This document shows positions 54,031-62,844 of a stretch of DNA of 64,000 nt, piece after piece. The stretch covers positions 248,001-312,000 of the forward strand of contig NZ_MZMO01000001.1 in NCBI RefSeq assembly GCF_002240565.1. Reading direction: 5' to 3'. Under the pieces are notes generated by a model, which saw only the letters and a program-made list of their open reading frames with translations, ran no database searches and was not told where the DNA came from. The stretch comes from Clavibacter michiganensis subsp. insidiosus. Its GTDB lineage: Bacteria; Actinomycetota; Actinomycetes; Actinomycetales; Microbacteriaceae. The position numbers and the translations under genes were made by a program. The first letter of the stretch is position 1. Each line of letters opens with the position of its first letter.

Positions 54031-55326
54031 TCAGGCGGACGGTCGGAGGAACGCGGCGGAGGCGGCGGCCAGGTGGCCCGGGTCGTCGGCGCCGCACAGC
54101 TCGCGGGCCGAGTGCATCGAGAGCAGCGGGATCCCGACGTCGACCGTGCGGATCCCGAGGCGCGTGGCCGTGATCGGGCCGATGGTCGAGCCGCACGGCA
54201 CCGCGTTGCTGGAGACGAACTCCTGGAACGGGACGCCGGCGCGCTCGCACGCCAGGGCCCACTCGCGGGCACCCACGCCGTCGGTCGCGTAGCGCTGGTT
54301 CGCGTTGATCTTCAGCAGCGGGCCGCCGTTCGGCACCGGCCGGTTCGCCGGGTCGTGGCGGTCCGGGTAGTTGGGGTGCACGGCGTGGCCGGCGTCGGCG
54401 GAGAGGCACCAGGAGGAGGCGAACGCGCGGCGGCGCTCCTCCGAGGATGCGCCGAGGCCGGCGGAGATGCGGCCGAGCACGTCCTCGAGGATCGGGCCGG
54501 CGGCGCCCGACGGGGTCGCGGATCCGACCTCCTCGTGGTCGAATGCGGCGAGCACCGCGATGGGCGCCTCCGGGTCGTCGTCCGCGGTGGCCGCGAGCTC
54601 GAGGAGCGCCGCGAGGCCCGCGTGGACGGAGCTGGGGTTGTCCATGCGGCCGGCGGCGAAGAGCTCGCCGTCGAGGCCGAGGGATCCGGGCTCGTGCGTG
54701 TCCGCGACGCCCACGTCGTAGCCGAGGACGTCGTCGGCGGCGACGCCCGCGAGCCGCGCGAGGTGGCCGAGCACGTCGGCGTCGGCGGGGGAGCCCGTGC
54801 CGAGGATCGGGCTCATGTGGCGCTGGGGATCCAGCCGCAGGCCGTCGGTGTTGACGCCGCGGTCGAGGTGCACGGCCAGCTGCGGGAAGCGCAGGAGGGG
54901 CCCGGTGCGCATGAGGTGGCGGCGGCCGTCGCGCGTGACGAGGCGGCCGGCGAGCTCGAGGTCGCGGTCGAGCCAGGAGTTGAGGAGCGGGCCGCCGTAG
55001 ACCTCGACGCCGGCCTGCACCCAGCCGTCGGATCCGATGGTCGGCGTGGGCTTCAGCTTGAAGCCGGGGGAGTCGGTGTGGGCGCCGAGCACGCGGAAGG
55101 ACGTGGTGGCGTGCGCGCCGGCGGGCTGGATCCACGCGAGGAGCGCGCCGTCGCGCACGATGAACCGGCGGCCGGCGCCGGTCGGCCACGCGTCGCGCTC
55201 GTCGAGGCGCGCGAAGCCCGCGGCCTCGAGCCGGCGGGCGCCCTCCTCGGCGGCGTGGAACGAGGAGGGGGAGGCCTGGATGAACCGGCCGAGGTCGGCG
55301 AGGTGCGCGCGGCGGTCCGCGGGCAT
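54031..55326 (-). CDS. apeB: M18 family aminopeptidase
   Basis: The 431-residue metallo-aminopeptidase has the metal-ligand segments VLGAHTDSPGFKLKPTP (His/Asp), AAFDHEEVGSATPSGA (Glu-Glu) and LSMHSARELCGADD (His). These define M18 aspartyl-type aminopeptidases, which use two metal ions. The ATG shares a base with the deoC stop (TGATG), so the two genes are translated together. Confidence 0.92.
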   Translation of the reverse strand: MPADRRAHLADLGRFIQASPSSFHAAEEGARRLEAAGFARLDERDAWPTGAGRRFIVRDGALLAWIQPAGAHATTSFRVLGAHTDSPGFKLKPTPTIGSDGWVQAGVEVYGGPLLNSWLDRDLELAGRLVTRDGRRHLMRTGPLLRFPQLAVHLDRGVNTDGLRLDPQRHMSPILGTGSPADADVLGHLARLAGVAADDVLGYDVGVADTHEPGSLGLDGELFAAGRMDNPSSVHAGLAALLELAATADDDPEAPIAVLAAFDHEEVGSATPSGAAGPILEDVLGRISAGLGASSEERRRAFASSWCLSADAGHAVHPNYPDRHDPANRPVPNGGPLLKINANQRYATDGVGAREWALACERAGVPFQEFVSSNAVPCGSTIGPITATRLGIRTVDVGIPLLSMHSARELCGADDPGHLAAASAAFLRPSA

Positions 55327-56048
55327 CAGTAGCCGCTCGATCCGAGCGCGCCGTTCTCCGGCGTCTGCACGGGACCGGCGAGCACGACCGCGCTGCCCGA
55401 GACGCCGAGGCGCGTGGCGCCGGCCTCGATCATCTGCACGGCGGTCTCGTGGGTGCGGATGCCGCCGGACGCCTTGACGCCGGCCTTGCCGTCGACGGTG
55501 CGGCTCATCAGCTCGACCGCGTGGACGGTCGCGCCGCCGGTCGGGTGGAAGCCCGTGGAGGTCTTCACGAAGTCGGCGCCGGCGGCGACGGCCGCCTGGC
55601 AGACGGCGACGATCTGGTCGTCGTCGAGCGCGGCGGACTCGATGATCACCTTGAGCACGGCCGGCGCGGGGACGGCGTCGCGCACGGCGCGGATGTCGGC
55701 CTCGACGTCGGCGAAGCGGCCCTCGCGGGCGGCGCCCACGTCGATCACCATGTCGACCTCGTCGGCGCCCTGGCGGATCGAGAGCGCGGCCTCGGCGGCC
55801 TTGACCTCGCTGTGGTGCTTGCCGCTCGGGAAGCCGCAGACCACGGCGACCTTCAGGTCGGATCCCGCGGGCAGCTCGAGCGGGAGCATCGAGGGCGAGA
55901 CGCACACGGAGTAGGTGCCGAGCTCGACGGCCTCGGCGACGAGCGCGGCGACCTCGTCGCGCGTGGCCTCGGGCTTCAGGAGCGTGTGGTCGATGATGCG
56001 GGCGATCGCGGCCGTGTCGGTCGCGGGCGTGGACGGGCTGGTGCTCAT
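55326..56048 (-). CDS. deoC: Deoxyribose-phosphate aldolase
   Basis: The 240-residue aldolase splits 2-deoxyribose 5-phosphate. The Schiff-base lysine is in [16 protein letters not shown] and the second lysine in [15 protein letters not shown]. It opens [18 protein letters not shown], the family start. GAGGAATCC precedes the ATG. It is coupled to the aminopeptidase, so nucleoside and peptide salvage are transcribed together. Confidence 0.95.
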   Translation of the reverse strand: MSTSPSTPATDTAAIARIIDHTLLKPEATRDEVAALVAEAVELGTYSVCVSPSMLPLELPAGSDLKVAVVCGFPSGKHHSEVKAAEAALSIRQGADEVDMVIDVGAAREGRFADVEADIRAVRDAVPAPAVLKVIIESAALDDDQIVAVCQAAVAAGADFVKTSTGFHPTGGATVHAVELMSRTVDGKAGVKASGGIRTHETAVQMIEAGATRLGVSGSAVVLAGPVQTPENGALGSSGY

Positions 56049-56114
56049 GCGGGATTCCTCACGTCGTGCGGGACCTCGATCCTACGGCGGGGGTGCGGAT
56101 CGGCCCGGCCGGAC

Positions 56115-56126
56115 GGGGGGGGGGGG
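56115..56126. repeat. G12 homopolymer in divergent promoter region
   Basis: Twelve consecutive G residues lie 24 bp upstream of the TAGCGT -10 (56150-56155) of the gene at 56162 and 66 bp from the deoC start. It is the longest single-base run noticed in the window. Confidence 0.85.
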
Positions 56127-56161
56127 CAGCCGCCGACGGTCCGCGCCGGTAGCGTCGATGC

Positions 56162-56380
56162 GTGATCTCCGACGGCACGACCACCGCGCTCCTGTACGTG
56201 GCCCTCGCGGCCCTAGCCCTGGGGATGGTGCTCCAGGTGATCGGCGCCATCAAGGGGATCCGCGTCCACGGCACCGGGAAGGTCGGGCTGTTCGCCCAGC
56301 CCGTCCGCCCGTGGACGCTCGCGTCGCTCGGTGCGCTCGCGGTCAGCGTCCTCTGCTGCCTGCCGATCGTCTGGAGCTAG
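56162..56380 (+). CDS. Small two-span membrane protein (72 aa)
   Basis: The 72-residue product has two membrane spans (ALLYVALAALALGMVLQVIGAI and WTLASLGALAVSVLCCLPIV) joined by a basic loop (KGIRVHGTGKVG). The GTG start is 6 bases after TAGCGT with no ribosome-binding site. I do not recognise a family. A G12 run lies upstream and may affect the promoter. Stops of this and the next gene are 22 bp apart, convergent. Confidence 0.65.
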   Translation: MISDGTTTALLYVALAALALGMVLQVIGAIKGIRVHGTGKVGLFAQPVRPWTLASLGALAVSVLCCLPIVWS

Positions 56381-56402
56381 AGGAGCGCGACGGCTCCGCG
56401 GA

Positions 56403-56606
56403 TCAGGAGTAGTCGGCGCCCGGGATGCCGGCGGGACGGTAGACGTAGCCGTCCGCGTCGGCGTCGAGCTCCCACACGACCTCCTCCTCGCTGAGCGAGG
56501 TGGCGCGGACGAAGCTCTTCACGGGCTCGCCGTTGATGAGCTCGACCTCGGTCTCCTCCGTGCCATCGGGGCCGACCAGCTGTGCGGTGTACGTGGAATC
56601 AGTCAT
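56403..56606 (-). CDS. Small acidic hypothetical protein (67 aa)
   Basis: The 67-residue acidic protein (MTDSTYTAQLVGPDGTEETE ... ADGYVYRPAGIPGADYS) has no Cys and no membrane span. TAGGGT lies 6 bases before the ATG and there is no ribosome-binding site. Function is unknown. Confidence 0.6.
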   Translation of the reverse strand: MTDSTYTAQLVGPDGTEETEVELINGEPVKSFVRATSLSEEEVVWELDADADGYVYRPAGIPGADYS

Positions 56607-56696
56607 GTCCCGACCCTACGACCGTCGGCGCGCGACGACCGGGCCCAGTGGGGATCCTCAGGGGACGCCCGCCGGGACCAGCCTGGGGAGGACGGC

Positions 56697-57596
56697 TCAG
56701 GCCTCCAGCTCGACCAGGACGCGGGGCAGCTCGAGCAGCAGCTCGCTCGCGAGGTAGCCGAGCGGGCCCACCTGCACGGCCAGGCGATCCCCGGCCGCGG
56801 CGTGCGCGTGGGTCGCCCAGACCGCCGCCTGGGCCGGATCCGCTCCCCGGGCGCAGAGGCCGGCGACCGCGCCGCCGAGCACATCGCCGGATCCGGATGT
56901 GCCGAGCCCGCTGCCGCCCGCGCCGATCGTCCAAGCCCGGCCGTCGTGGGCGGCGACCACACCACCCATCGAGACGACCGCGCCGTAGGACCGGGCGATC
57001 TCGCGGGCGTCGGCCACGGCGTCGTCGCCGGCCTCCCGCCCCAGCAGCCGCTCGGCCTCCGACGAGTTCGGCGTGAGCACGAGCCGGCCGGCGAGATGCG
57101 CGGCCGACTCGCGGCACGTGGGCAGGACCCCGAGGGCGAAGGCGTCGAGGAGCACGACGGCGTCGTCGGGCACGAGCGTCGCGAGCATGCGCACCATCCG
57201 CTCGGCCTCGTCCGCGTCGTCGAGCCCGGGGCCGACGAGGACGGCGTCGGCGGAGGCGATGTCGTCCTGGGCCGCGCGGATCCCGGCGCCGCGCACGTGC
57301 CCGGCGTCCGTCTCCTCGAGCGGTACGACGCCGCTCTCCGGCACCGCGACGGCGACCTCGGTCGCGACCGACGCACCCACAGCGAGCGTGAGCCGCCCGG
57401 CGCCGACGCGCAGGGCGGCGAGGCCGGAGATCATCGCGGCGCCGGGCGAGCGGAGAGCTCCGCCGACGACCACGACCTGGCCGCGCCCGTACTTCGATCC
57501 GGTCGCCGCGGGCAGCGCCCAGTCGCGCAGCGCGGCCGGCGTCACCACGTCCGCGGGCGCGTGGGTGCGGGCGTCGTCGTCATCGCCGTCGGTCAT
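56697..57596 (-). CDS. nnrD: ADP-dependent NAD(P)H-hydrate dehydratase
   Basis: The 299-residue ribokinase-fold enzyme repairs damaged NAD(P)H. KYGRGQVVVVGGALRSPGAAMISGLAALRVGAG, NSSEAERLLGRE and the catalytic GTSGSGDVLGGAVAGL near the C-terminus are the NnrD signatures. The epimerase half (NnrE), often fused, is absent. Its start overlaps the upstream histidine-phosphatase gene by 17 bp. Confidence 0.92.
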   Translation of the reverse strand: MTDGDDDDARTHAPADVVTPAALRDWALPAATGSKYGRGQVVVVGGALRSPGAAMISGLAALRVGAGRLTLAVGASVATEVAVAVPESGVVPLEETDAGHVRGAGIRAAQDDIASADAVLVGPGLDDADEAERMVRMLATLVPDDAVVLLDAFALGVLPTCRESAAHLAGRLVLTPNSSEAERLLGREAGDDAVADAREIARSYGAVVSMGGVVAAHDGRAWTIGAGGSGLGTSGSGDVLGGAVAGLCARGADPAQAAVWATHAHAAAGDRLAVQVGPLGYLASELLLELPRVLVELEA

Positions 57597-58317
57597 CTGG
57601 CTCTCCTCCGTGCTGGGTGACGGGGGCGCCGTGCCCGTCGAGGTGCTCCGTGGCCGAGAAGGTCCGGAGGGTCCACGGGCCGCGCGGGGCGGACCGCTCG
57701 AGGATCGTGACGGACGCGTTCGCCACGGTGTGCTGCGCCTGGAACGCGAGCAGCTCGGCCTCGGTGAGCCCGAGGCCGACGTAGAGGAAGAGCATCACCA
57801 CGGCGTCGTGCGTGGTGATCAGGGCGCGGCCGTCGGCGGCCTCGACCTCGGGATCCTGCAGGAACGAGCGGATGCGCAGCGCGACATCGGCCCAGGACTC
57901 CCCGCCGGGCGGCCGGTACGACAGCTTGCCGAGCCAGCGGCGACGGTCGTCCTCGTCGGGGTGCCGTGCGGCGACGCCGCGGGAGGTGAGGAGGTCGAGG
58001 ATCCCGAGCTCGCGGTCGCGCAGCCGCTCGTCGGGCCGGACCTCCGCGTCGATGCCGGCCTCGGCCAGCGCGACCGCCGCCGTGCTCCTGGCCCGCAGGT
58101 AGTGCGACGACCACACGGCGGTCGGCACGTCGGCCCGGCTCGCGAGCCAGCGACCGAGCGCGCGCGCCTGGGCCTTGCCGACGTCGGAGAGCGGCACGTC
58201 CGGATCCCGGTGGTCCACCCTGATCACCTCGGCGCCGTCGCGGTCGGCCCGGCTCGCGGCGACGTTGGCCGTGCTCTCGCCGTGGCGCACGAGCCACAGC
58301 TCGGTGAGGCCCGTCAC
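57580..58317 (-). CDS. Histidine phosphatase family protein (phosphoglycerate mutase-like)
   Basis: The 245-residue protein starts with the phosphohistidine motif LWLVRHGESTAN and has a second His in ALITTHDAVVMLF, the catalytic pair of the branch-1 histidine phosphatases. The substrate is unknown. GTG at 58317 overlaps the TGA of the upstream hydrolase (GTGA). The end overlaps nnrD. Confidence 0.9.
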   Translation of the reverse strand: MTGLTELWLVRHGESTANVAASRADRDGAEVIRVDHRDPDVPLSDVGKAQARALGRWLASRADVPTAVWSSHYLRARSTAAVALAEAGIDAEVRPDERLRDRELGILDLLTSRGVAARHPDEDDRRRWLGKLSYRPPGGESWADVALRIRSFLQDPEVEAADGRALITTHDAVVMLFLYVGLGLTEAELLAFQAQHTVANASVTILERSAPRGPWTLRTFSATEHLDGHGAPVTQHGGEPDDRRR

Positions 58318-59093
58318 GACGGGCCCACGGCACGGGCCGCGCCGACGGCGGCGCGGATCCCGTTGGTCCAGGGCGCGCCGTGCCCGGGCAGCACGATGCG
58401 CGCGTCGGTCTCCTCCAGCGCGGCGAGCGACCGGAGGGCTCGCCCGCTGTCCGCGGTGGCGGCACCCGCGACGATGCGGCAGCCGGTGCGTCCCGTGTAC
58501 GGGTCGAGCGTCACGAGCGCGTCGGCCGTGATCAGCGCGTCCCGGTCGGGCAGGTGCAGCGCGACGTGGCCGTCGGTGTGGCCCGGGGTCGGGATGACGA
58601 CGGGCCGGCCGGGTACGTCGAGCGGCCCGGCCGCGAGGTCGGCCACGGCGTCAACGCCCTCGACGCGCAGCGCGCCCGCGGCGGCCATGGCGGCGACCAC
58701 GGGGATCGCGCGGCCGTGGCGGAGCGGGTACGCGAACGGCGTGCGCTCGCGGCGGTAGGAGTACGGGTGCCGGGCGATGGGCGCGTCACCCGGGTGCACG
58801 TGCACCGGGACGCCGAGCTCGCGGGCGGCCCGTGCGGCGGATCCGACGTGGTCGAAGTGCCCGTGCGTGAGCACCAGGGCGCGCACGTCGTCGGGGGTCC
58901 GGCCGATCGCGCGGAGGGCGGTGAGCAGGTGCGGCCAGGTGTCCGGGAACGCCGTGTCGACGAGGGTGACGCCGTCGTCGTCCTCGATGAGGATCAGGTT
59001 CACGTGCGCGTGGGAGAGCAGGTGGACGCCCGGTGCCACGTCGCGCGCGAGCACGGGCGAGGCGGGATGGGGTGGGATGCCGGTGCGGATCAT
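58314..59093 (-). CDS. MBL-fold metallo-hydrolase
   Basis: The 259-residue protein has the zinc-binding HxHxDH motif in LVLTHGHFDHVGSA, plus later His/Asp ligands in IPTPGHTDGHVALHLPDRDALITADALV. This matches glyoxalase II-like/MBL hydrolases. GAGAGGACC lies before the ATG at 59093. It is the first gene of a three-gene overlapping run with the histidine phosphatase and nnrD. Confidence 0.9.
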   Translation of the reverse strand: MIRTGIPPHPASPVLARDVAPGVHLLSHAHVNLILIEDDDGVTLVDTAFPDTWPHLLTALRAIGRTPDDVRALVLTHGHFDHVGSAARAARELGVPVHVHPGDAPIARHPYSYRRERTPFAYPLRHGRAIPVVAAMAAAGALRVEGVDAVADLAAGPLDVPGRPVVIPTPGHTDGHVALHLPDRDALITADALVTLDPYTGRTGCRIVAGAATADSGRALRSLAALEETDARIVLPGHGAPWTNGIRAAVGAARAVGPS

Positions 59094-59148
59094 GCGGTCC
59101 TCTCGGGTCGGGTCCCTCGTCCCGGTGGACGTGGGTCTGCGGACGCGG

Positions 59149-59185
59149 CCGGGCGGCCGACCCCGTGCAGTGGTCGGCCGCCCGG
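59149..59185 (-). terminator. Hairpin terminator after manganese catalase
   Basis: CCGGGCGGCCGACC pairs with GGTCGGCCGCCCGG, a 14-bp stem with a 9-base loop, 14 bp after the catalase stop. Confidence 0.75.
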
Positions 59186-59199
59186 TCATGCGTCGCGGA

Positions 59200-60084
59200 T
59201 CACTCGGGCGTGACGGCGTCCTTCACGGCGCTCGCCGCCTTCTTCAGCAGGCCCGGGTCCTTCGGCGGGATCGTGCCGTGGAGCAGCGGGTTGCCGAGGG
59301 GCGGCGCGGGCATCGGCACCGAGGAGGTCGGGCCGTCGTGGTAGCTGAACGTGCCCTTGCCGTCGGGCGCGGGGCCGGAGGCCCACGTCCCCTCGGCTGC
59401 CGCAGGGCCGTCCGAGAAGTTGAGGTACTGGTACGACACGTCGCGGTCCTCGAGCTCGATGGGGAAGTCGCCGGGCACGGGCAGGCTCTCGGTGCCCTCG
59501 GCCTGCAGCTCGGCGATCGCGGCGAGCCACTGGTTCTGGTGCATGGTGTCGCGCGCGAGGAGGAAGGAGAGGAGATCCTTCACGCCCTTGTCGTCGGTCA
59601 TGTGGTGCAGCCGGGCCACCTGGAGCCGGCCCTGCATCTCGGCGTTCGCGTTGGCGTGGAAGTCGGCGAGGAGGTTGCCGCTCGCGGTGATGAAGGATCC
59701 CTGCCACGGGTTCCCGTTCGCGTCCACCGGGCGCGCGCCGGCTCCGGCGACGATCGCGTGCTGGATGTCCCCGCCGCCGATGACGGCTGCGAGGGTGGGG
59801 TCCTTCATCGCGTCCTCGGTCGCCTCGACCGGCGCGGTCTCGAGCAGCTTGGCGATCATGATGGCCAGCATCTCGACGTGGCCGAACTCCTCCGCGCCGA
59901 TGCCGTAGAGCATGTCGCGGTACTTGCCGGGGAGCTTCGAGTTCCAGGACTGGAAGCCGTACTGCATGGCCACGGAGATCTCGCCGTACTGGCCGCCGAG
60001 CACCTCCTGGAGGTGACGGGCGTAGATGGGGTCGGGCTTGTCGGGGGTGGCGCTGTGCTGCAGCTCCTGCTTGTGGAAGAACAT
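59200..60084 (-). CDS. Manganese catalase
   Basis: The 294-residue non-heme catalase has a ferritin-like four-helix core with Glu/His ligands (YGEISVAMQYGFQ, GAEEFGHVEMLA, ARDTMHQNQWLAAI) that hold a dimanganese centre. It breaks down hydrogen peroxide in the cytoplasm. The ATG at 60084 has a GGAGAGACCCCTCC leader just upstream. The 328-bp region to the next gene contains a CCGCGGTC/GACCGCGG hairpin in the 5' leader. Confidence 0.9.
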   Translation of the reverse strand: MFFHKQELQHSATPDKPDPIYARHLQEVLGGQYGEISVAMQYGFQSWNSKLPGKYRDMLYGIGAEEFGHVEMLAIMIAKLLETAPVEATEDAMKDPTLAAVIGGGDIQHAIVAGAGARPVDANGNPWQGSFITASGNLLADFHANANAEMQGRLQVARLHHMTDDKGVKDLLSFLLARDTMHQNQWLAAIAELQAEGTESLPVPGDFPIELEDRDVSYQYLNFSDGPAAAEGTWASGPAPDGKGTFSYHDGPTSSVPMPAPPLGNPLLHGTIPPKDPGLLKKAASAVKDAVTPE

Positions 60085-60412
60085 GGAGGGGTCTCTCCTC
60101 GTCGTCGGCGCCGCGGTCCGGAGCGACCGCGGCTCTCCATCGACCGTCCGCCGCTTGGGCGGTGAGCGCCTACCCCCTTGACAGGCGCCGGGCCCGTCCT
60201 GCCGGGCGCGTCGGCCGGCGGGATCCGCCCCTCGCGCCGACTCCTCCTCGGGTCCTCCCAATACCACATGCCGATCCGCCTTCCGGACGAAGCGATGCGG
60301 AGCGGCAACGCTGGCATAGTGGGTGGGCACGGCCGAAGCTCAGCGCCGCTCTCTGGCTCCCTCTCCGTCGGCGCGGGGCCCGAGAGCTCATGAGGGGGAC
60401 ACGGGATCGATC
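60085..60412. other. Divergent gene-free region between catalase and DUF7882
   Basis: This 328-bp stretch holds CCGCGGTC-CGGAGC-GACCGCGG (60111-60132), a perfect 8-bp stem in the catalase leader, and GCTGGCATAGTGGG (60310-60323), a motif that recurs before the 60878 gene. I see no ORF with coding character. Confidence 0.6.
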
Positions 60413-60736
60413 ATGGGCACGTTCAAGTACGACTCGACGCTGACGGCGGAGTTCGACGACCGCCTGCTCGCGCACCTGCAGCTCGTCATCGGCGCGAAGC
60501 TGCGCCGCGGGGAGAACTTCTACTTCTCCTGGCGCGACGACGTGGAGGTGGGCGACGGGCGCACGACCATCTGGATGCACAACTCGCTGCCACTGGTGTT
60601 CAAGTACCACGGCAGCCGCGTGCCGCCCATCAACCGCAAGTGGGTGGATGCGCTCATGACGACGGCGAACAGCCCCGGCGGCCTGCTCATCATGCGGGAG
60701 CCCCCGGAGGACGAGCCGCGCGACGACGCGCGCTGA
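60413..60736 (+). CDS. DUF7882 family protein
   Basis: The 107-residue protein has the pattern LTAEFDDRLLAHLQLVIGAKLRRGENFYFSWRD and WMHNSLPLVFKYHGSRVPPINRKWVDALMTTANSPGGL. It is related to actinobacterial DUF7882 proteins (often mislabelled as ATP-dependent DNA ligase). Function is unknown. No ligase or nucleotide motif is present. GGGA precedes the ATG at 60413. Confidence 0.75.
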   Translation: MGTFKYDSTLTAEFDDRLLAHLQLVIGAKLRRGENFYFSWRDDVEVGDGRTTIWMHNSLPLVFKYHGSRVPPINRKWVDALMTTANSPGGLLIMREPPEDEPRDDAR

Positions 60737-60877
60737 CCTCCGCCCCATCCGCATCGCCCCGCCCATAGGCGCGGACGCTCGCGCATGTCAACCCCCACGG
60801 TCCCATTGGGGCGGTGTCCGCGCGGCTGGCATCGTGGGGGCGGGACACGCGGGGGCGTGATCCGGGAGAGGGACGCG

Positions 60878-61204
60878 ATGCAGGACACCGGCACCGACGA
60901 CATGGGTGACCTGGTCCAGTCCTCCGCGAGCGAGTCCCTGCCCGTGCGCCGCTCGGGTCCCGGTCGCAGCCCGACCGAGCAGGCGCGCTTCGTGGCCGGC
61001 TACTTCGGCTGGTCCATCACGGGCGACGCGATCCGCGGCGCCGACGAGGCTGTCGCCCTCTACATCGAGGACCTCGCGGTCGCGCTCACCGAGCTCGGTT
61101 GGATCTCCGCCAGCGGCATCCACTGGGACCGCCTCCCCTACGGCGAGCACGAGGCCGCCGACGCGCTCCGCGAGGTGCAGCGCGCCCACGGCTGGGAGGT
61201 CTGA
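60878..61204 (+). CDS. Hypothetical protein (108 aa)
   Basis: The 108-residue protein has a polar start (about 1-35) and a helical core with FVAGYFGWSITGDAIRGADEAVALYIEDLAVALTELGWISASGIHWDRLPYG, rich in aromatic and acidic residues. GGGAGAGGG lies about 8 bases before the ATG at 60878. No family is recognised. The upstream GCTGGCATCGTGGG (60825-60838) repeats a motif before the DUF7882 gene. Confidence 0.6.
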   Translation: MQDTGTDDMGDLVQSSASESLPVRRSGPGRSPTEQARFVAGYFGWSITGDAIRGADEAVALYIEDLAVALTELGWISASGIHWDRLPYGEHEAADALREVQRAHGWEV

Positions 61205-61574
61205 GGCACGTCGTCCCCGCACGTCCGCCGGGAGTCGCGACGGGGGGCTGGCGCATTTCCCCACATGGGGAGCACACTGTGCGCACGAGGCCGACACGGG
61301 CTCGGGCGCTTGAGGGTTGTCGAGAGTCCTCCTATGCAGTCCGGACCGTCATCACCGGCCCTCCAGATCCGCCCCGGTCCGGTCGTGTCGTGGACGACCG
61401 ACTCCCCGGGGCGGATCGTCTGAGCGGCCCGCGCCGCCGCCGCCGATCCGCCGCGCCCGGGCGTGCGTGCTCCCTGGGCGACTTCTGGCCTTCGCTTGGC
61501 GGACACCGCCGGAGGGCGTTGTCTGGATGAGCGCGCGTCCCACGAGGATCCGCGCCCGAGAACGAAGGAGCACC
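61205..61574. other. Gene-free region upstream of alcohol dehydrogenase
   Basis: This 370-bp stretch shows no convincing ORF. A CCCCA-CA-TGGGG palindrome lies at 61259-61270, near TTGAGG and TATGCA hexamers. GAAGGAG at 61564-61570 is the ribosome-binding site of the next gene. Confidence 0.5.
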
Positions 61575-62750
61575 ATGAAGGCACTCACCTGGCAGGGCAT
61601 CCACGACGTCGAGGTCAAGGAGGTCGCCGACCCCGTGATCGAGCAGGACACCGACGCGGTGATCCGCATCACCTCGACCGCCATCTGCGGATCCGACCTC
61701 CACCTCTACGAGGTCTTCGGACCGTTCCTCGAGAAGGACGACGTGCTCGGGCACGAGAACATGGGCGTCGTCGAGCAGGTCGGCAGCGCCGTCACGAAGC
61801 TCAAGGTCGGCGACCGCGTCGTCGTCCCGTTCGTCATCGCCTGCCACGACTGCTTCATGTGCGACAAGGGCCTCTTCACGCAGTGCGAGACCACGCAGGT
61901 CAAGGCGCAGGGCAGCGGCGCCGCGCTCTACGGCTTCAGCGAGATGTACGGATCCATCCCCGGCGGCCAGGCCGAGCGCCTCCGCATGCCGCTCGCCGAC
62001 GTCAACGCGATCGTCGTGAACAGCGAGCTCCCCGACGAGCGCTACCTCTTCCTCAGCGACATCCTCCCCACCGCCTGGCAGGGCGTGCAGTACGCGAACG
62101 TGCCCCAGGGCGGCACGCTCGGCGTCATGGGCCTCGGCCCGGTCGGCCAGTTCGCCTCGCGCATCGGCAAGCACCTCGGCTACCGCGTGATCGCGGTGGA
62201 TCCCGTCCCCGAGCGCCGCGCCATGGCCGAGCGCCACGGCATCGAGACCCTCGACCTCACCGACGACGTCGCCGACAAGCTGCGCGAGATGGTCGACGGC
62301 CGCGGGCCGGACGCCATGGTCGAGGCCGTCGGCATGGAGGCGCACGGCAGCCCGGCCGCCTCGTTCGCGCAGAAGGCCGCGGGCCTGCTGCCCGACGGCA
62401 TCGCGAAGAAGGTCATGGACGTCGCGAGCGTCGACCGCCTCGCGGCCCTGCACACGGCGTTCGACGCGGTCCGCCGCGGCGGCACCGTCTCCATCTCCGG
62501 CGTCTACGGCGGCGAGGCCGACCCGCTGCCCATGAAGTCGCTCTTCGACAAGCAGATCGCGATCCGCATGGGCCAGTGCAACGTGCAGTACTGGATCGAG
62601 GACCTGCTGCCGCTCGTCGAGGACCCGTCCGACCCGCTCGGCGTCCTCGACCTCGTCACGCACTCCGTGCCGCTCAGCGAGGCCGCGCACATGTACGAGA
62701 TATTCCAGAAGAAGGAGGACGGCTGCATCAAGGTGGTGCTGAAGCCGTAG
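61575..62750 (+). CDS. Zinc-dependent alcohol dehydrogenase (formaldehyde-dehydrogenase-like)
   Basis: The 391-residue medium-chain dehydrogenase has the catalytic-zinc residues (CGSDLH, GHENMG) and the structural-zinc four-Cys cluster CHDCFMCDKGLFTQC. The NAD loop is GVMGLGPVGQFA. It most resembles the FdhA/cd08283-type class, but the exact substrate is not fixed. GAAGGAG lies 5 bases before the ATG at 61575. A strong hairpin follows. Confidence 0.9.
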   Translation: MKALTWQGIHDVEVKEVADPVIEQDTDAVIRITSTAICGSDLHLYEVFGPFLEKDDVLGHENMGVVEQVGSAVTKLKVGDRVVVPFVIACHDCFMCDKGLFTQCETTQVKAQGSGAALYGFSEMYGSIPGGQAERLRMPLADVNAIVVNSELPDERYLFLSDILPTAWQGVQYANVPQGGTLGVMGLGPVGQFASRIGKHLGYRVIAVDPVPERRAMAERHGIETLDLTDDVADKLREMVDGRGPDAMVEAVGMEAHGSPAASFAQKAAGLLPDGIAKKVMDVASVDRLAALHTAFDAVRRGGTVSISGVYGGEADPLPMKSLFDKQIAIRMGQCNVQYWIEDLLPLVEDPSDPLGVLDLVTHSVPLSEAAHMYEIFQKKEDGCIKVVLKP

Positions 62751-62764
62751 CCTCCCGGGCTCTG

Positions 62765-62808
62765 ACGACGACGGCCGCGTCCCCCGAGGGGGGCGCGGCC
62801 GTCGTCGT
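62765..62808. terminator. Strong hairpin terminator between convergent genes
   Basis: ACGACGACGGCCGCG pairs with CGCGGCCGTCGTCGT around TCCCCCGAGGGGGG, giving a 15-bp stem plus an inner C5/G5 stem. It lies between the dehydrogenase and FMN reductase stops. Confidence 0.8.
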
Positions 62809-62844
62809 GCGCGAAGCGTGCGGCGCCCCGGTCAGGAGGTGGTG

